Positions 1-11,062 of a stretch of 64,000 bases of DNA are shown in pieces (within the stretch, counting starts at the first letter, position 1; every line of letters starts with the position of its first letter). The stretch covers positions 23,953,001-24,017,000 of the forward strand of contig OY754467.1 in the NCBI GenBank assembly GCA_963575645.1. Direction: 5' to 3'. The stretch comes from Xanthostigma xanthostigma. Taxonomy: Eukaryota > Arthropoda > Insecta > Raphidioptera > Raphidiidae. A program made the translations under genes and the position numbers. Under the pieces are notes generated by a model. That model did not search any database, was not told the DNA's origin, and saw only the letters and a list, made by a program, of their open reading frames with translations.

Positions 1-756
1 TTGTTTTGTAACATTTAGCCACGACAAATGGTAGTATAAGTATATGAAAATTATACTAAAATATTCGTTGCATCTTTTTCGAATGTCGTTCTGAAGGACA
101 GACAGCAAAACAATGATTGTTTTCTAAAATTATTTTCAAAGATATTACGTACATAAACAGTTGCTGTGTTCAAAGTCGACGCAAAAATTACGTGTTAACT
201 ACCAATTGCCAAGAGTGATATTTTAAATTTGCCTTGATTCAGGTCGTGTGGCGTCTCTCTGTAATATAATCTTTGAGTTGGACTGCTTGAAATGCATGTT
301 AAATATGTGAACCTGGGATTTGGGATAGTTGCCAACATTTATATAGGTACTTTTGGCAACGTTATGTTAGATCATTGACCACTGCAGTACCGAAAGTGCC
401 GAATATTGGGATGCGTCGAATATTGTTTCCCTTTAATTTGAATAATCTGTAGTCTTTTTGACTCTTCGTTTAGTTTCTGAAGTCTTGTAAAATTTGACGT
501 ACCTAATGCTTGATAACATGAATTTAGCTTGTTTTCCAAAAGTTATTTGTGCCCGTTCAAAAGCAACTGGGCAATGGGCATCAGTTTTAAAATAAAAATA
601 ATCGTTTAGTGCATTAAATTTCCTATACGCTAGGAAAGTATTTTTGACACGCGACATTTGCGCTCTCTCATATTTTTTTTTTTAATTCTGGTTCGGTCAT
701 AACCTTAGTGCCATATGTTACACGTGCATTTTAATAAGGATTAATTGTTGAATAAA
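1..756. other. No recognised gene
   Basis: I see no gene, RNA or repeat boundary that I can support here. An open frame of 74 codons exists on the minus strand near 433-657, but it matches no family I recognise and its codon content looks like that of random AT-rich DNA. Confidence 0.4.
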
Positions 757-911
757 ATGGGAAAAAAAAGTATCAAATCGGAAGTACTGTGTTGTTGATT
801 GTAAAAATACACCAACTAAAAATCCAGAATTAGAATTCCACCGTTTTCCTGGATTTTCTTATGTATTAGAGCGGGAAAAAATGGATTCCAGCAGTACGTC
901 GTCACGAGTAA
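757..911 (+). pseudogene. THAP-type zinc-finger N-terminus, frame-broken
   Basis: The conceptual reading begins with an ATG at 757 and gives a THAP-like start: a CVVDC (C-x3-C) pair, then EFHRFP, then KWIPAVRRHE ending at 909-911. The C-x(2-4)-C pair, the HRFP motif and the KW..A.RR segment are the usual order in the first half of a THAP DNA-binding domain. The CxxH pair and AVPTIF box that should follow are not seen, so only about half of the domain is present. Two single-base shifts are needed to read it, one in the A8 run at 762-769 and one in the A6 run near 875. Either the copy is decayed, or these are homopolymer length errors and this is a true first exon with a donor near 906 (GTAATT). 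THAP domains occur in P-element transposases and in host transcription factors; which one is unclear. Confidence 0.55.
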
Positions 912-1116
912 TTAAATTTTATTTTAGGTCTGTGATCGTTATATAATACATGAAAAGTAGTTTTTTTACTGACACTGTGCGTAAATATTTTTTTATAGTT
1001 AAGAATAAAGCTGGTTTCCAAGTGATTGTAAGTTTTGACTGAACCAGATTTAAAAAAAAATCTAGCAGGAGATGGCGCAAAGGTCGCGTGTCAAAGGTAA
1101 TTTTCTAGCGTATATT

Positions 1117-2298
1117 ATTCAAAGCAATGGCACGTCAATCCGGTGTCGGAGAGGCAACCGGATGGCGAGTGGTAATCTGGGCCTATGAGTGGTACAGAGC
1201 CCCCTGGTAGCGGCCAAAGTGACCCCAAATGGACGGGGGCGGCGATATGGGGGTGGGGCAAAATCGAAAAATGTTTGATAAAGCAACCGGATAAAAATGC
1301 GGTTGCATTGAAGGAAATACCCTAATTATATAATAAAATTTTTTTGCCAGCCGAAACACGCGGGCCGTTTTTGCACTAGCGAATAAAAAAAAACTGAAAA
1401 GGCAACCGCTTCAAAATTAGTGAGCATACTTATTGACACCACCAAAAGTTGGAAAAAAATTGCCATCCGATCCTGATGGGCAGTTTCGGAGAAACAACCC
1501 CTCAAAGTCGCCGAAAAACCTTTTTTTTCGATTTTTTCAACAATAAGTAAAAAAAAAACACACTAAAAATTGTTCAAATCGGATGGCATTCAAAATTTAT
1601 ACTGTCCTAATAATATTGTGTGTCAATGCCATTCGATTTCGATTAAATTTACCCCTATTTAGCCATCCCCCAAAACTCATGAAAATAACAATTTTATGCA
1701 GCGTATGGAATTATTTTTATTGTTATTGAGTTTTAGGGGGGTGGCTAAATAGGGGTAAATTTAATCGAAATCGAATGGCATTATACACACTATTATTTGT
1801 ACTTAGGACAGTATAAATTTCGAATGCCATCCGATTTGAACAATTTTTAGTGTTTTTTTTACTTATTGAAAAAATCGAAAAAAAGGTTTTTCGGCGACTT
1901 TGAGGGGTTGTTTCTCCGAAACTGCCCATCAGGATCGGATGGCAATTTTTTTCCAACGTTTGGTGGTGTCAATAAGTATGCTCACTAATTTTGAAGCGGT
2001 TGCCTTTCCAGTTTTTTTTTTATTTTTTTTTATTCGCTAGTGCAAAAACGGCCCGCGTGTTTCGGCTGGCAAAAAATTTTATTATATAATTAGGGTATTT
2101 CCTTCAATGCAACCGCATTTTTATCCGGTTGCCTTTTCAAACATTTTTCGATTTTGCCCCACCCCCATATCGCCGCCCCCGTCCATTTGGGGTCACTTTG
2201 GCCGCTACCAGGGGGTTCTGTACCACTCATAGGCCCAGATTACCACTCGCCATCCGGTTGCCTCTCCGACACCGGATTGACGTGATATTGCTTTGAAT
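1117..2298. mobile_element. 1.18-kb fold-back element (MITE-like)
   Basis: Two arms of roughly 570 bases are reverse complements of each other, centred near 1707. The outer ends read ATTCAAAGCAAT on the left and ATTGCTTTGAAT on the right, and the arms share GTCAATCCGGTGTCGGAGAG followed by GCAACCGGATGGCGAGTGG. Differences are small: a few substitutions and length changes in A/T runs. The flanks carry TATA-like sequence on both sides, but no clear target duplication can be fixed. There is no coding capacity beyond an accidental 77-codon frame inside the right arm. Confidence 0.8.
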
Positions 2299-3392
2299 AT
2301 ATAGATTCCTGACGGATTTTTTTATCGGTGTAGACTAGGTAACACGTGTCAAAAAACATATAAAACTCTCTGATGATTTCAACTTTGACTACCTGTGACT
2401 TTTCAATTTTTAAAGATACCTATGTGATAATAATCACGATTGACGCCATTTTTTTCTTGATAAACATACGTATTTTCAATTTCAAATACGATAAGGAAAG
2501 GAAAAAATACAGTTGTATGCCGCACGAGTTGCACATACTATTTTTTATTACGAATTAAATTGAATTAAAATTTTATTACGAATTAAAAAAAGAAATTAGA
2601 AGTAATAAAAATTAAAACTAAATCATTAAAAAGTTGACAATTCAGTTAAAATTGTTATTGTATTGGTAACTATGGTAACTCTAAATTTGCGTGCGACAAA
2701 CAATAATAATTTTCAGTGCGACAAATAAAGTTTTCGCACGCAAATGAAAATAGCTAGTTTTCAACCGTAACAGCGTGCGTAAACATACCACTTTTCCCGC
2801 ATGAGTAATAATAAAGAACATTACATTATAGCCATTATTTTCTAAGGCAACTAATTAGCCCGATGTTCTAACTCAACAAAAATTCAGTGAACATGCAATT
2901 TGTTGAAAAAATCCTGCTATACAATTTTCATCCTCTGATATTTTTTTGTACAGGTAACAGTGTAGGAGGTAAATGAGAAAAACTCAAAACCGGGTTCGTT
3001 CTAACGGTAGTTTTTCGTCCAAAAATGGATGTTCTATTCACGATATAGGTGGGAACTTTTTAATAGGTACCTTATTTCTAACCCTTTTAAGAGTTCATTG
3101 GCAAAAAATTTATAGTTTGTGAATTATATCTCCTAAAATATCTATGGGTACTACAAAATACGATATTGTCGAATTATACAAATCTTGTCTATGTAATTTA
3201 TTTTAAAAAATGTACATTTGAACGGTCATAAATAAAAAATTATGAGTTTGTTAAAATTAATTTAAAATATTCTACATTAACACTTCAATTCAAGCTGTCA
3301 TTTGTGTAGTGAAATCGTTAAATATTCCATTGTGATTACCCCAACAGACATCACATATTATGTTTCGTCTAAAATCTGTGCCTTGCCAGTCA
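2299..3392. other. No recognised gene
   Basis: Very AT-rich sequence without an interpretable gene or repeat boundary. A 61-codon open frame at 2373-2558 is not convincing. Confidence 0.4.
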
Positions 3393-3465
3393 GGTTCCAT
3401 AGTGTAGCGGTTATCACGTCTGCTTTACACGCAGAAGGTCGCCAGTTCGATCCTGGCTGGAACCA
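3393..3465 (+). tRNA. tRNA-Val (anticodon TAC)
   Basis: A 73-base cloverleaf with perfect pairing of the acceptor stem (GGTTCCA with TGGAACC) and discriminator A at 3465. The anticodon stem TCTGC/GCAGA encloses the loop TTTACAC, giving anticodon TAC at 3426-3428, which reads GUA valine codons. The T arm GCCAG-TTCGATC-CTGGC is perfectly paired. The internal A box (GTGTAGCGGTTATCAC) and B box (GTTCGATCC) promote RNA polymerase III transcription. CCA is not encoded, as expected in a eukaryote. Nothing suggests a pseudogene or a SINE head: no repeated copy is seen in the window. Confidence 0.94.
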
Positions 3466-3472
3466 TAATATA

Positions 3473-3487
3473 TTTTTCTTTTTTTTT
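3473..3487 (+). terminator. RNA polymerase III terminator of tRNA-Val
   Basis: Eight bases after the mature 3' end are two T runs, TTTTT and a run of nine T, interrupted by one C. An oligo-T run on the non-template strand is the standard Pol III stop signal. Confidence 0.7.
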
Positions 3488-3635
3488 AATCAATCTTTCA
3501 TTTATTATATTTTTATTTGTTTTAAAAATTACGATATTATTTAAAATAATTTACTTTGGTATTTTAGTTTTAGAATGAAACGAAACTATCAAACCCAAAC
3601 TTAAAATAATAATATGTTTGATTCTGTCTGTTCAA

Positions 3636-3901
3636 ACTATTACTAATAAATTAAAAGATTATAGATAATCTTGGACTCTAAACGTGTAATTATTGTATTT
3701 ATTTATCAACGTTTCGACTTTAATTTAGGCTTTTTCAAGGCTCTGTAACACATTTTCGAAATTGTACTTATGATTATTAATGTATTAATTATTGTAAAAT
3801 GTGTTCGAAAATTTGTTACTGAGCCTTGAAAAAGATAAATATAATAATTACACGTTTACAGTCCAAGAGTACGGCCGTTTAATTTATTACTAGTATTGTT
3901 A
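3636..3901. repeat. Fold-back element, about 265 bp
   Basis: The arms AACTATTACTAATAAATT and the reverse of AATTTATTACTAGTATTGTT bracket inner arms with TTGGACT..AAACGTGTAATTATT and GGCTTTTTCAAGGCTC. The palindrome is imperfect (few-percent differences and small gaps). Non-coding and MITE-like; the superfamily is not identified. Confidence 0.65.
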
Positions 3902-4135
3902 AATTATAATTTTGTAACAATATATCTATTCCCAATAAGAATAATACGATTTTTTTAAAATATCGCAATATGTAAACCGTCGATGTGTGCTTTTTTTTGT
4001 TGAAACAATTGAAATCAGTAAACTTTGAAAAATCGTAATTCAAAAACACACCATTCAACAACGCTGAGAAATCGTTCTTGATTATCAACATTTGCATTCC
4101 ATGTGGCTAATAAAAATTATGTTGAAAAACTAAAA

Positions 4136-4378
4136 TCCGACTACTGAAAAGTATATGAAACAAAAAAATATTCTCATCTGAGGATAGCCGTGGTCGTATG
4201 CTACCTCATATAATATATGGTAATATGGCGCCGTCTAGATGTATAGAGCGTAATGCACTTTACCCTAAAGCTTATGATCGCTTATTAGCTATTGTTAAAA
4301 TGTATTGTTTTGTTAAAGTAGGTGGCATACGACCATGGCTATCCTCAGATGAGAATATTTTTTTGTTTATCGTACTAT
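4136..4378. mobile_element. Fold-back MITE, family shared with 47163-47727
   Basis: Terminal arms contain TCCGACTACTGAAAAGTAT and, inwards, ATTCTCATCTGAGGATAGCC followed by GTGGTCGTATGC; the right end is the reverse complement. A second copy at 47163-47727 has the same arms and middle (GCACTTT.CCCTA.AGCTTATGA) but is split there by a hAT-like insertion. Non-autonomous, with no coding sequence. Confidence 0.75.
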
Positions 4379-4815
4379 GATAAGTAATTACAATCCGTAT
4401 TATAAATAATATTGTATTAGTGGGCCATAATGTTCGGCGTCCGAAGAAAAAATCTATATGTGGTCCTTTTTATGAGACTACAGGAAATTATCGTTGAGCC
4501 GTTCTAAGTACTAAACAAAAAATTCGATGGCATTGTTTAAGTTAGACAGAGGTCATTCCAGTGATAAAAAAGTTGTTTATAGACCCATGGCGGCAACTCA
4601 TCACGCACTATATAAAAAATTTAGAATTGAATATTTTCAGAAGGGCGACACGTTTATTTACAGCGACGACTATTTTGTTTGTTATAATTAAGCACGTAAA
4701 AGTTTTATTTCACCATTATTGTTTTTCGTTAATTTTACCTGAAAGACGTAGGTATGGTATACAAAAATGTGCAGTTAAAAAACACTTATATTTCGGGTGA
4801 TATTAACCTTACGAA

Positions 4816-5091
4816 TAGAGATTGCTCCCGGGAATTACCGGTACTGAATTTCCAGGAATTCCCGGAGAATTTTTTCGCCTTCACTACCGGGAAATGAATC
4901 CCATTTCCAGGGAATTCCGGTACTACAAAAAATTACACTAATTTAAATGTTTTAATTATTTTTTTAAGCTGTAAATACTGTAATCGTCTCCGGTGAATTT
5001 TTTGAAACCAGTCTGAATAGGAGCAATTTATTAAATTTGAATTTAAGGTTCCTTTTTCATATTGAACAGGATGTACTTCTTAAAACTTGCG

Positions 5092-5171
<80 letters not shown>

Positions 5172-5580
5172 GGATAATGTAGAAATCCACACAAGATAAA
5201 TTTATTAAAAATCTTTAATTAGCGACTAGTTTCGGCCAACATGGCCATCATCATGACAAGAATGATTATTTTTTGTTAAAGTTGAGTTAAGATAATACTT
5301 AATACTTAATTTTGTTGATTCTCAAAGATTATTATTGAGACTGATTGTAATATTTAAAGTTTATTGAATTACGTAGAGTAATAATCGGTGATTTGTATTG
5401 TGATTAAACTTCTTCAAGACTATTTCCAACATTTTATTTCACGTACAACAAGCATTTATGATTTAACACTTTTTTTGTCAAGTACCGAAAGTATCGAATT
5501 TCTCGGTATTTCTCGGTACTGGATCTCCTCCAGTACCGGGAAATACAAATTCGATTTCAGTACCCGTACTGCAAACCCTA
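4816..5580. mobile_element. hAT-like element with 8-bp target duplication
   Basis: The 8-bp direct repeat CTTACGAA (4808-4815 and 5581-5588) flanks terminal inverted repeats TAGAGATTGC and, reversed, TAGGGTTTGC. Subterminal sequence is rich in the motifs ACCGGTACT, CCGGGAAAT and GGAATTCC in both orientations. An 8-bp duplication with short TAG-beginning ends fits the hAT superfamily. The interior carries a long TA microsatellite and about 400 bases of AT-rich filler; no transposase is seen. Confidence 0.75.
5093..5170. repeat. (TA)n microsatellite
   Basis: An uninterrupted TA dinucleotide tract of about 78 bases inside the hAT-like element. It is likely to vary in length and can form cruciforms. 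Confidence 0.97.
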
Positions 5581-5588
5581 CTTACGAA

Positions 5589-7080
5589 TAAAACAAATAT
5601 TTTTTTGTGATGGTTCGGTAAGGATAAAATGTATCACAGAGTAATTTTTTCGTTTAGGAACTATACTGTACCTACCTGGAAATAAATATATATCACTTCT
5701 TCCAATATAAATTGACAATATGAGTATCTAAAGGACTAATTATCTATATTTACAAGTTCTAGAATAAATCCGATGGGGTATGGATTTAGCTCCTATCATG
5801 TTCTCTTTATTCATTGCAGTTAAACAAAATCAGTGCAGATATTTAGTAAGACCTTATTACCTTCATAGTATATTATATTATAGTCCTAGGTCTCGTTGTA
5901 AAAAATACAATAATTTCGTAAAGGCTTCTATTTTGAGAATAGCAAGTTATAAGGGTGTAAATAAATGTACTGCAGATAGTAAGTCAGCGGTCGGGAGTTG
6001 TGGCGTTCATACGTGGGGGCGTTTTAATAGATGTAAAAAAAAATGATAATTGGTAAAAACCAAAATTTGTTGAATATAATTTATGAGAAAAAAAGACACC
6101 CAGACTTCATTTAGAAACGTCAGTAGTGTTTGAACTAGGTCTTGAGCGCTAACTCTTATACAAAATTATACCGATCTTGTCTTCCTGCTTGGAGTAGTAT
6201 CATGATCCAGCAATTAGTTCCTTGTACTTTCTCGATTAAATGAATATGGTTTCCTAATAATTATAAACCTCATGTCGGGCGTCTGTAATATAGACTTTCT
6301 TCCAAATAAACGAGGCTAACTGATTATTTTCCCCATTTTACTAATGATTCAACAGTTGTAGGTAAGTTTTACGATGTAGATTATCACTTTTTTTGGGTAT
6401 TTTGTATAAAAATCATCTATCTTTAAATTATTTTCATACGGACATCATAAAATTATGAAAAAAGATTTTGTTTTGTGATATTGAATAGATACTTTTATTT
6501 TTTATATGAATCTGAAATAAGTCTCACAATTAGATGCGTTTGTTTATTTGTATTTTTGCTTAAGCAAATACACGAAGTGTTCCGATTTTTTTGGCACACG
6601 CTTGTATGTTTTTTTATTTATATATTTGAATTCTTTATGCAAATTACCCAGACTATACAAAGTTCAGTTTTAAACACGTGCCAGTGAAGTGGTGGGAGTT
6701 AAGAATTTATGTAAGAAATATTGCACAAAGGTTGTCAAAAATATATCAATTCAGCAAAAAATTAATTGACTGTAAAACAGGGTATTTAAAAACGTGATTC
6801 TGAAATATCGTTCTAAAATGTGATTTAAGTAAATTATTTTTAACAAATATATAAACAACTAATTTTAATTGAAGAAAAATAAAAGAATGAACATTCCGTG
6901 AAATAAATATTGCTCATTAAAATGTAATATCTTTAAAGACAATATTCCTTATATAATTTAAAAACAAAAGTAATATAACTTTTGTGTTCGTCCATTTTAA
7001 ACATATGGTACTTAAATCTGGTACCTAGCTGAAAACCAGTATAAAAAAATTACAATCTTGTCAAAAATAAATGGAAAGGA
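5589..7080. other. No recognised gene
   Basis: AT-rich DNA with several short open frames of 70-88 codons that I cannot relate to any family. No inverted repeat with clear ends was found by eye. Confidence 0.35.
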
Positions 7081-7200
7081 AAATGTTTAACATGAAAATA
7101 GATAAATGTATCGTGAAAACTAAAATAATAGACGTAAAACAAAAAATTAAATACATAAAATGAAAATGGGCAGGGCATATAGCAAGAATGAATATAATAA
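7081..7200 (+). pseudogene. LINE (RTE-like) ORF2 tail fragment
   Basis: Reading from about 7137 gives KQKIKYIK*KWAGHIARMN. KWAGHIARM is a hallmark near the C-terminus of RTE-like reverse transcriptases of insects. The fragment is cut off after about 7200 and has an in-frame stop where a Trp is usual. A second, longer fragment of the same region lies at 8070-8402, and the sequence just upstream of each (ACAAT.TTGTCAAA.ATAAAT) is also shared, so the two are probably a local duplication. Confidence 0.6.
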
Positions 7201-7404
7201 TGTAACAAAACCGTTGTTGTTCGTGGTGGAAAATAATTATTTACAATAGTGAAACGTTAACAAAAAAAAACAAACAATCTAAAAGTACTTCTCTATAACG
7301 TAACAGAAACAAAACAACAAATTCTTACTAATAAAATAAAAGAATAAGTAATAAAGATTACAAAGTCACTATTTATGTACACAAAACACTATATGACTAT
7401 ATAG

Positions 7405-7830
7405 TACAAGAGATCTGCAAAACAAAAGAACAGCTGATTTTTTTTATTTTCAAAATATTTCCAAAACTATGAAGTTTAGAAAAACTAAATTTTTAACGAA
7501 ACTTTCTTGAAAAAATTAACAGAATAATAAGCCGTTATGAAAAATGTACCATTATAACATAAAAAACCCCATTAAACATATATCTCTTCTGCGCATTTGC
7601 CGATTTTCCCCAAAAACAATTGGGCTCTTCATATTTGCATACCAAACATCCGCTTATCCGTTTGACCTGTATCGTGTTCACAGACTAACAGACGCACAGA
7701 GTTTTTCCAAAAATATGTTTTTTGGATTCGGGGGACCTCAAAACGGAAAGATATTGTAACATTTTTGAAAAGTAATTTTTGACCTAAACTAGTACCGTTC
7801 CCCACTTGTGGTTTGAAATGGTAAAAAAAA
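7405..7830 (+). repeat. Dispersed repeat family B, right part
   Basis: This stretch matches 46195-46700 almost throughout: CTGATTTTTTTTATTTTCAA, then TTTTCCCCAAAAA.AAT.GGG, then TCCGTTTGACCTGTATCGTG, then TTGGATTCGGGGGACCTCAA, ending near TTTTTGACCTAAACT and a GGAATGGTA-like motif. The left part of the family is seen alone at 12013-12190 and 20318-20385. The copy at 45984-46700 is the most complete. The ends show a shared ACCATTCCAAC-type inverted motif, so a DNA transposon derivative is possible; no protein is encoded. Confidence 0.6.
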
Positions 7831-7913
7831 ACTACAATTTTGTCAAAGATAAATCGAAAAGAAAATGTTGATCATAAAAATTATACATACTACACGGTCA
7901 GCTGATGCTAACC

Positions 7914-8048
7914 ATGGGCGCCGCCATATTGGCCTTGGCTGCTCTACCGAGCGCCTACTCCGAACGCCTTTCACTTTACCCCTACTCCGCGGCCGCCTGT
8001 AATGCGACATGCAACAGACGGCCAGAAAAATTCGGGGCGATAGAATAA
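7914..8048 (+). CDS. Possible 44-residue secreted-type small ORF
   Basis: A 45-codon frame (stop included) with a strong initiation context (ACCATGG) lies in a GC-rich island of about 160 bases within AT-rich DNA. The predicted product begins MGAAILALAALPSAYS, which looks like a signal peptide with a plausible cut after AYS. The remaining 28 residues hold two cysteines in a CNATC motif. AATAAA-like signals overlap and follow the stop. Compared with the related copy at 7081-7200, the island is an insertion, so it could be a mobile fragment or a processed insert. The frame is short, no homologue is recognised, and chance is a serious alternative. Confidence 0.2.
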   Translation: MGAAILALAALPSAYSERLSLYPYSAAACNATCNRRPEKFGAIE

Positions 8049-8069
8049 AAGTTTCACTTTAATAAATAA

Positions 8070-8402
8070 AATCTAATATCGTGAAAACAAGTAATAGACG
8101 TAAAGCAAAAAATTGAATACATAAAATGAAAATGAGCAGGGCATATATAGGAAGAATGAATAATAACAAATAGATAAAGATCTTAACGGAACGATATCCA
8201 AGAAATGGTAAAACGAAGGAATGAAAATAGAAAAATTAGCGGGGAAATATTGGCAGTGTACTGCGATAGACATGATAGATAGATATATAGAAGATTATAG
8301 ACGCTCAACAGCTGAGGTCATCAGCGTCTATCAGTATTAACAGGCAGAGCTTTGTCCAATAGGGAGATAAAATGAGTTGATATTATTATTATTATTATTT
8401 TA
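8070..8402 (+). pseudogene. LINE (RTE-like) 3' end with ATT tail
   Basis: The translation retains pieces of the RTE-like C-terminus (KQKIEYIK, AGHI, then a region corresponding to the usual RW..D and RDR motifs) but has several stop codons and frame shifts. The 3' end is TTTGTCCAATAGGGAGATAA, AATGAGTTGATATT and then a short ATT repeat at 8380-8400, which is typical of RTE 3' tails. It is a dead, 5'-truncated copy. Confidence 0.65.
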
Positions 8403-9744
8403 TTAATCACGAACTTGTATAACTGAGACCCGAATAATCAAGTCTTTTGTAAACGTCGAGCGTCATAAATTGATCAAGGTTCATAATTCATATTATCACT
8501 GAATACCTACATAATATTATGTTTCGCCTATCGTGTAAACTTTGTAGTAGTTTATTTTAATTGTTAACACTGTATTGATGATAAATTAATAAATACAGCA
8601 TACGAAAGCTTGTACCTGACATATGATCGGCGATTTTGATCATTTTTTTTTTGTAAAAGTGAACTAAAATACGGCTATGTTTTGCGTCATTCGATTTCAT
8701 AGGCCTTATCTACTGAGATGTTAAATTTTGAAAATGTAGGGGATTTTTAGCGCAGCATGCAATGACGACGACAGCAGCTGAAAAGAATCACCCTTGGTCG
8801 AAGTATCGATAAATATTAGTCACACAGACGTTAATTCTATACGAGTATTAAGATTGATATTAACTGTTTTTTTACTAAAAACGAAATGTAACCTAGAAAT
8901 TCGCGTCAACAAATCAGTATTTAGGTGATTGCCCGACCTCCTTTTTATTATCTGCTCTCTTTGTATTTCTAACGGAGGAGTACAGCTTTACAATATATAG
9001 AAAATTGGCGACTCCGGATCAGATGAATATTTTTACTTGATAATTTTCATGGAAATATAAAAATATGGTATCTTTGAAATTTTGTATACATATTATTCTT
9101 TCCGATGATAATACATGAATCAATCATTTTTAGAATTAAATATTAATAAATCGTGTTTTATTTCAAATTAATGAATGAACGTGAAACTGGTATATTGGAA
9201 TACGGAACTGTTAGCAAGCCATGCAAGCTCAATGGAACTCGACCTCTACTTTGGTTTTCCTTTTTGTAAATTGAAAAAAATCCATTTTCCAGTCGTATGA
9301 AATTAAAATAATTAAAACTACAAGTTAAAAATGATAAAAAGAAAATATGTAACTTTTTTCAAACAATGCGGTTTTCTTTTGCACTGAAAAATAAGAAGAA
9401 CAATAATTTTCAAAGTTGTTACTAGATGGTCACTCAATTTAAAAAAACAGTCAATTTCTACTTCTTTGAAAAGAATCTGTTCTTCTTAATAATGAAATAA
9501 TGTAAGAAATCGAATTGATCCTTTCAATAAACTAGTTTTAATTATATTTCCAATATTATTCATGATTTTACAGTCGCAGTTTCTCCATACAGTAACAATA
9601 TTTTTTTATGATCGCCGAATGCTTTTCTTTTTACAAATGTCGAAAACTATTCTAAATAAAATTATTTTCTACTTTCTAATGCAAAAGAAAACTTTTATTT
9701 TTAAAAAGTTTTATTTTTATTTATTTTATTGTAAACGTGTATAT
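8403..9744. other. No recognised gene
   Basis: AT-rich DNA. I see no gene, no clear repeat ends and no conserved motif. Confidence 0.35.
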
Positions 9745-10603
9745 TGCACATACCGCTAAACTAGCGGTATGTGCTTTATTATCGCTTTGTGCGTCAGAGC
9801 TGACTTTCGTTCATATAAGAAGTTATATCTAAGTTAATTTCACACGAAATCCATTCAAATTGAAGCATTTTGAAAAGAGGAGATTCTAATCTATAAAATA
9901 GAACCATTTTCAAATCAATTCGAGTTCATAAATACTATTAAAATTGTAATTGAAAATCACAAACAGCAGTTGTCGGTTGGTCTGTACGTATGTACGTACG
10001 TATGTACGTACGTACGTCACGACTCTACAGATCGCAATTTTGGTCGGATTGCCTTGGGTTATATTTTATTCACTTTGTTTACTATCAGACCAGAACCCTA
10101 TTTAAATTCACTAAAATGTGTTCAGTAGTTTAATTTTTATAAACAGTTTTATTTTATTATTTTTGACAGTTTATAGTTTAAAAAAACAAAATATAATAAT
10201 TACTGTGTAAATATAATGTAATCCATAAAACAAGTGCTACACTTCTATTCCGTGATAACACCACTACATGTATTAGGCCGCCGTGGCGTAATGGTTATGC
10301 CGTTGGATCCCTAAGGGCAAGGTCCTGGGTTCGATTCCTTAGGAAATCATTGATTTTTTTCTTTTTTTTTTCTTTTTATTTTGTTTTATTTTATTCCACT
10401 TGATATTAATTATATATTATATTATGTATAGTTCTTAATTTTTTTTATTTTTGCAAACTTAAAAAAAAATATTTTTTCAATTTTTAATTATTTATTTCTT
10501 TAAATTTTTAAATCTTTTTAAATTTATTAAAAATATTTTTTATTTGTTATTTTTTTATCATACAGTGGAAAACTTGCGGGATGTGCACTTTTGGTTTTGC
10601 CAA
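9745..10603 (+). mobile_element. tRNA-like-bearing element, full copy
   Basis: Begins with a perfect 13-bp stem-loop (TGCACATACCGCTA, loop AAC, reverse arm) and ends with GCGGGATGTGCACTTTTGG followed by TTTTGCCAA. GTGCACAT-CCGC at the far end is inverted relative to the start, giving subterminal inverted repeats. Inside are a (TACG)n tract at 9990-10017 and, at 10282-10350, a tRNA-like segment with A-box-like TGGCGTAATGG and B-box GGTTCGATTCC. Limits come from the copy at 63099-63829, which interrupts a Helitron whose empty form is also present. That copy lacks 128 bases found here. No protein is encoded. Superfamily unknown. Confidence 0.7.
10282..10350 (+). other. tRNA-like sequence (Pol III A and B boxes)
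   Basis: The segment reads like a degraded tRNA: TGGCGTAATGG resembles the A box and GGTTCGATTCC is a B box, at a normal distance. The acceptor and anticodon stems do not pair well, so I do not call a functional tRNA. The same segment is in the copy at 63099-63829 and, cut short, in the copy at 50925-51343. A T-rich tract follows and would stop Pol III. Confidence 0.55.
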
Positions 10604-11062
10604 CTATTATTTCACATTCTGTCAACAGATCCGGGTTGAAGTTTCGCTGAAAATTAATTTTATAATTAAAACTATAGTCATCGCAAATAATTATCCAGAA
10701 ATACGGTTATTTAGTATAAAGATAGTATTTCGATGAGTTCATGTTAAAACAGCTGTTGAAGTGTTCTCTTATCATATTGACTATAATTTTGTTGAAAAAC
10801 TTTTTATCACTAAAGAGGGTCAATTTGTCAAACTCCAATCGTTGAACAAAAGTTTTTGTATTTGTTTTGATTATTCGTAGACAAGCATATTAAAAAAAAT
10901 TGCCGTCTAACGCCAACTCGTATTTTTAATTTTATAAACCGAAAACCCAATTTATATTCTTACGTAATTTCGCATTACACAATTCAGAAAAGTGATTGTG
11001 TGTTTTATACTACACACTATAGAAGTAAAACTGGTATAATTGTAATTAAAAAATAATAATGA

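Noticed and set aside
28-2298. Possibility that 757-911 plus 1117-2298 is one complete P-type transposon
   Set aside because: No transposase catalytic sequence lies between, and the ends of the fold-back do not enclose the THAP remnant. Kept only as a hypothesis.
9990-10017. CRISPR-like or satellite array at the TACG tract
   Set aside because: It is a simple tetranucleotide run inside a mobile element. No repeat-spacer pattern exists anywhere in the window, and the genome is eukaryotic.
10282-10350. Functional tRNA gene
   Set aside because: A and B boxes are present but the acceptor and anticodon stems do not pair properly, and the segment is repeated inside a mobile element.
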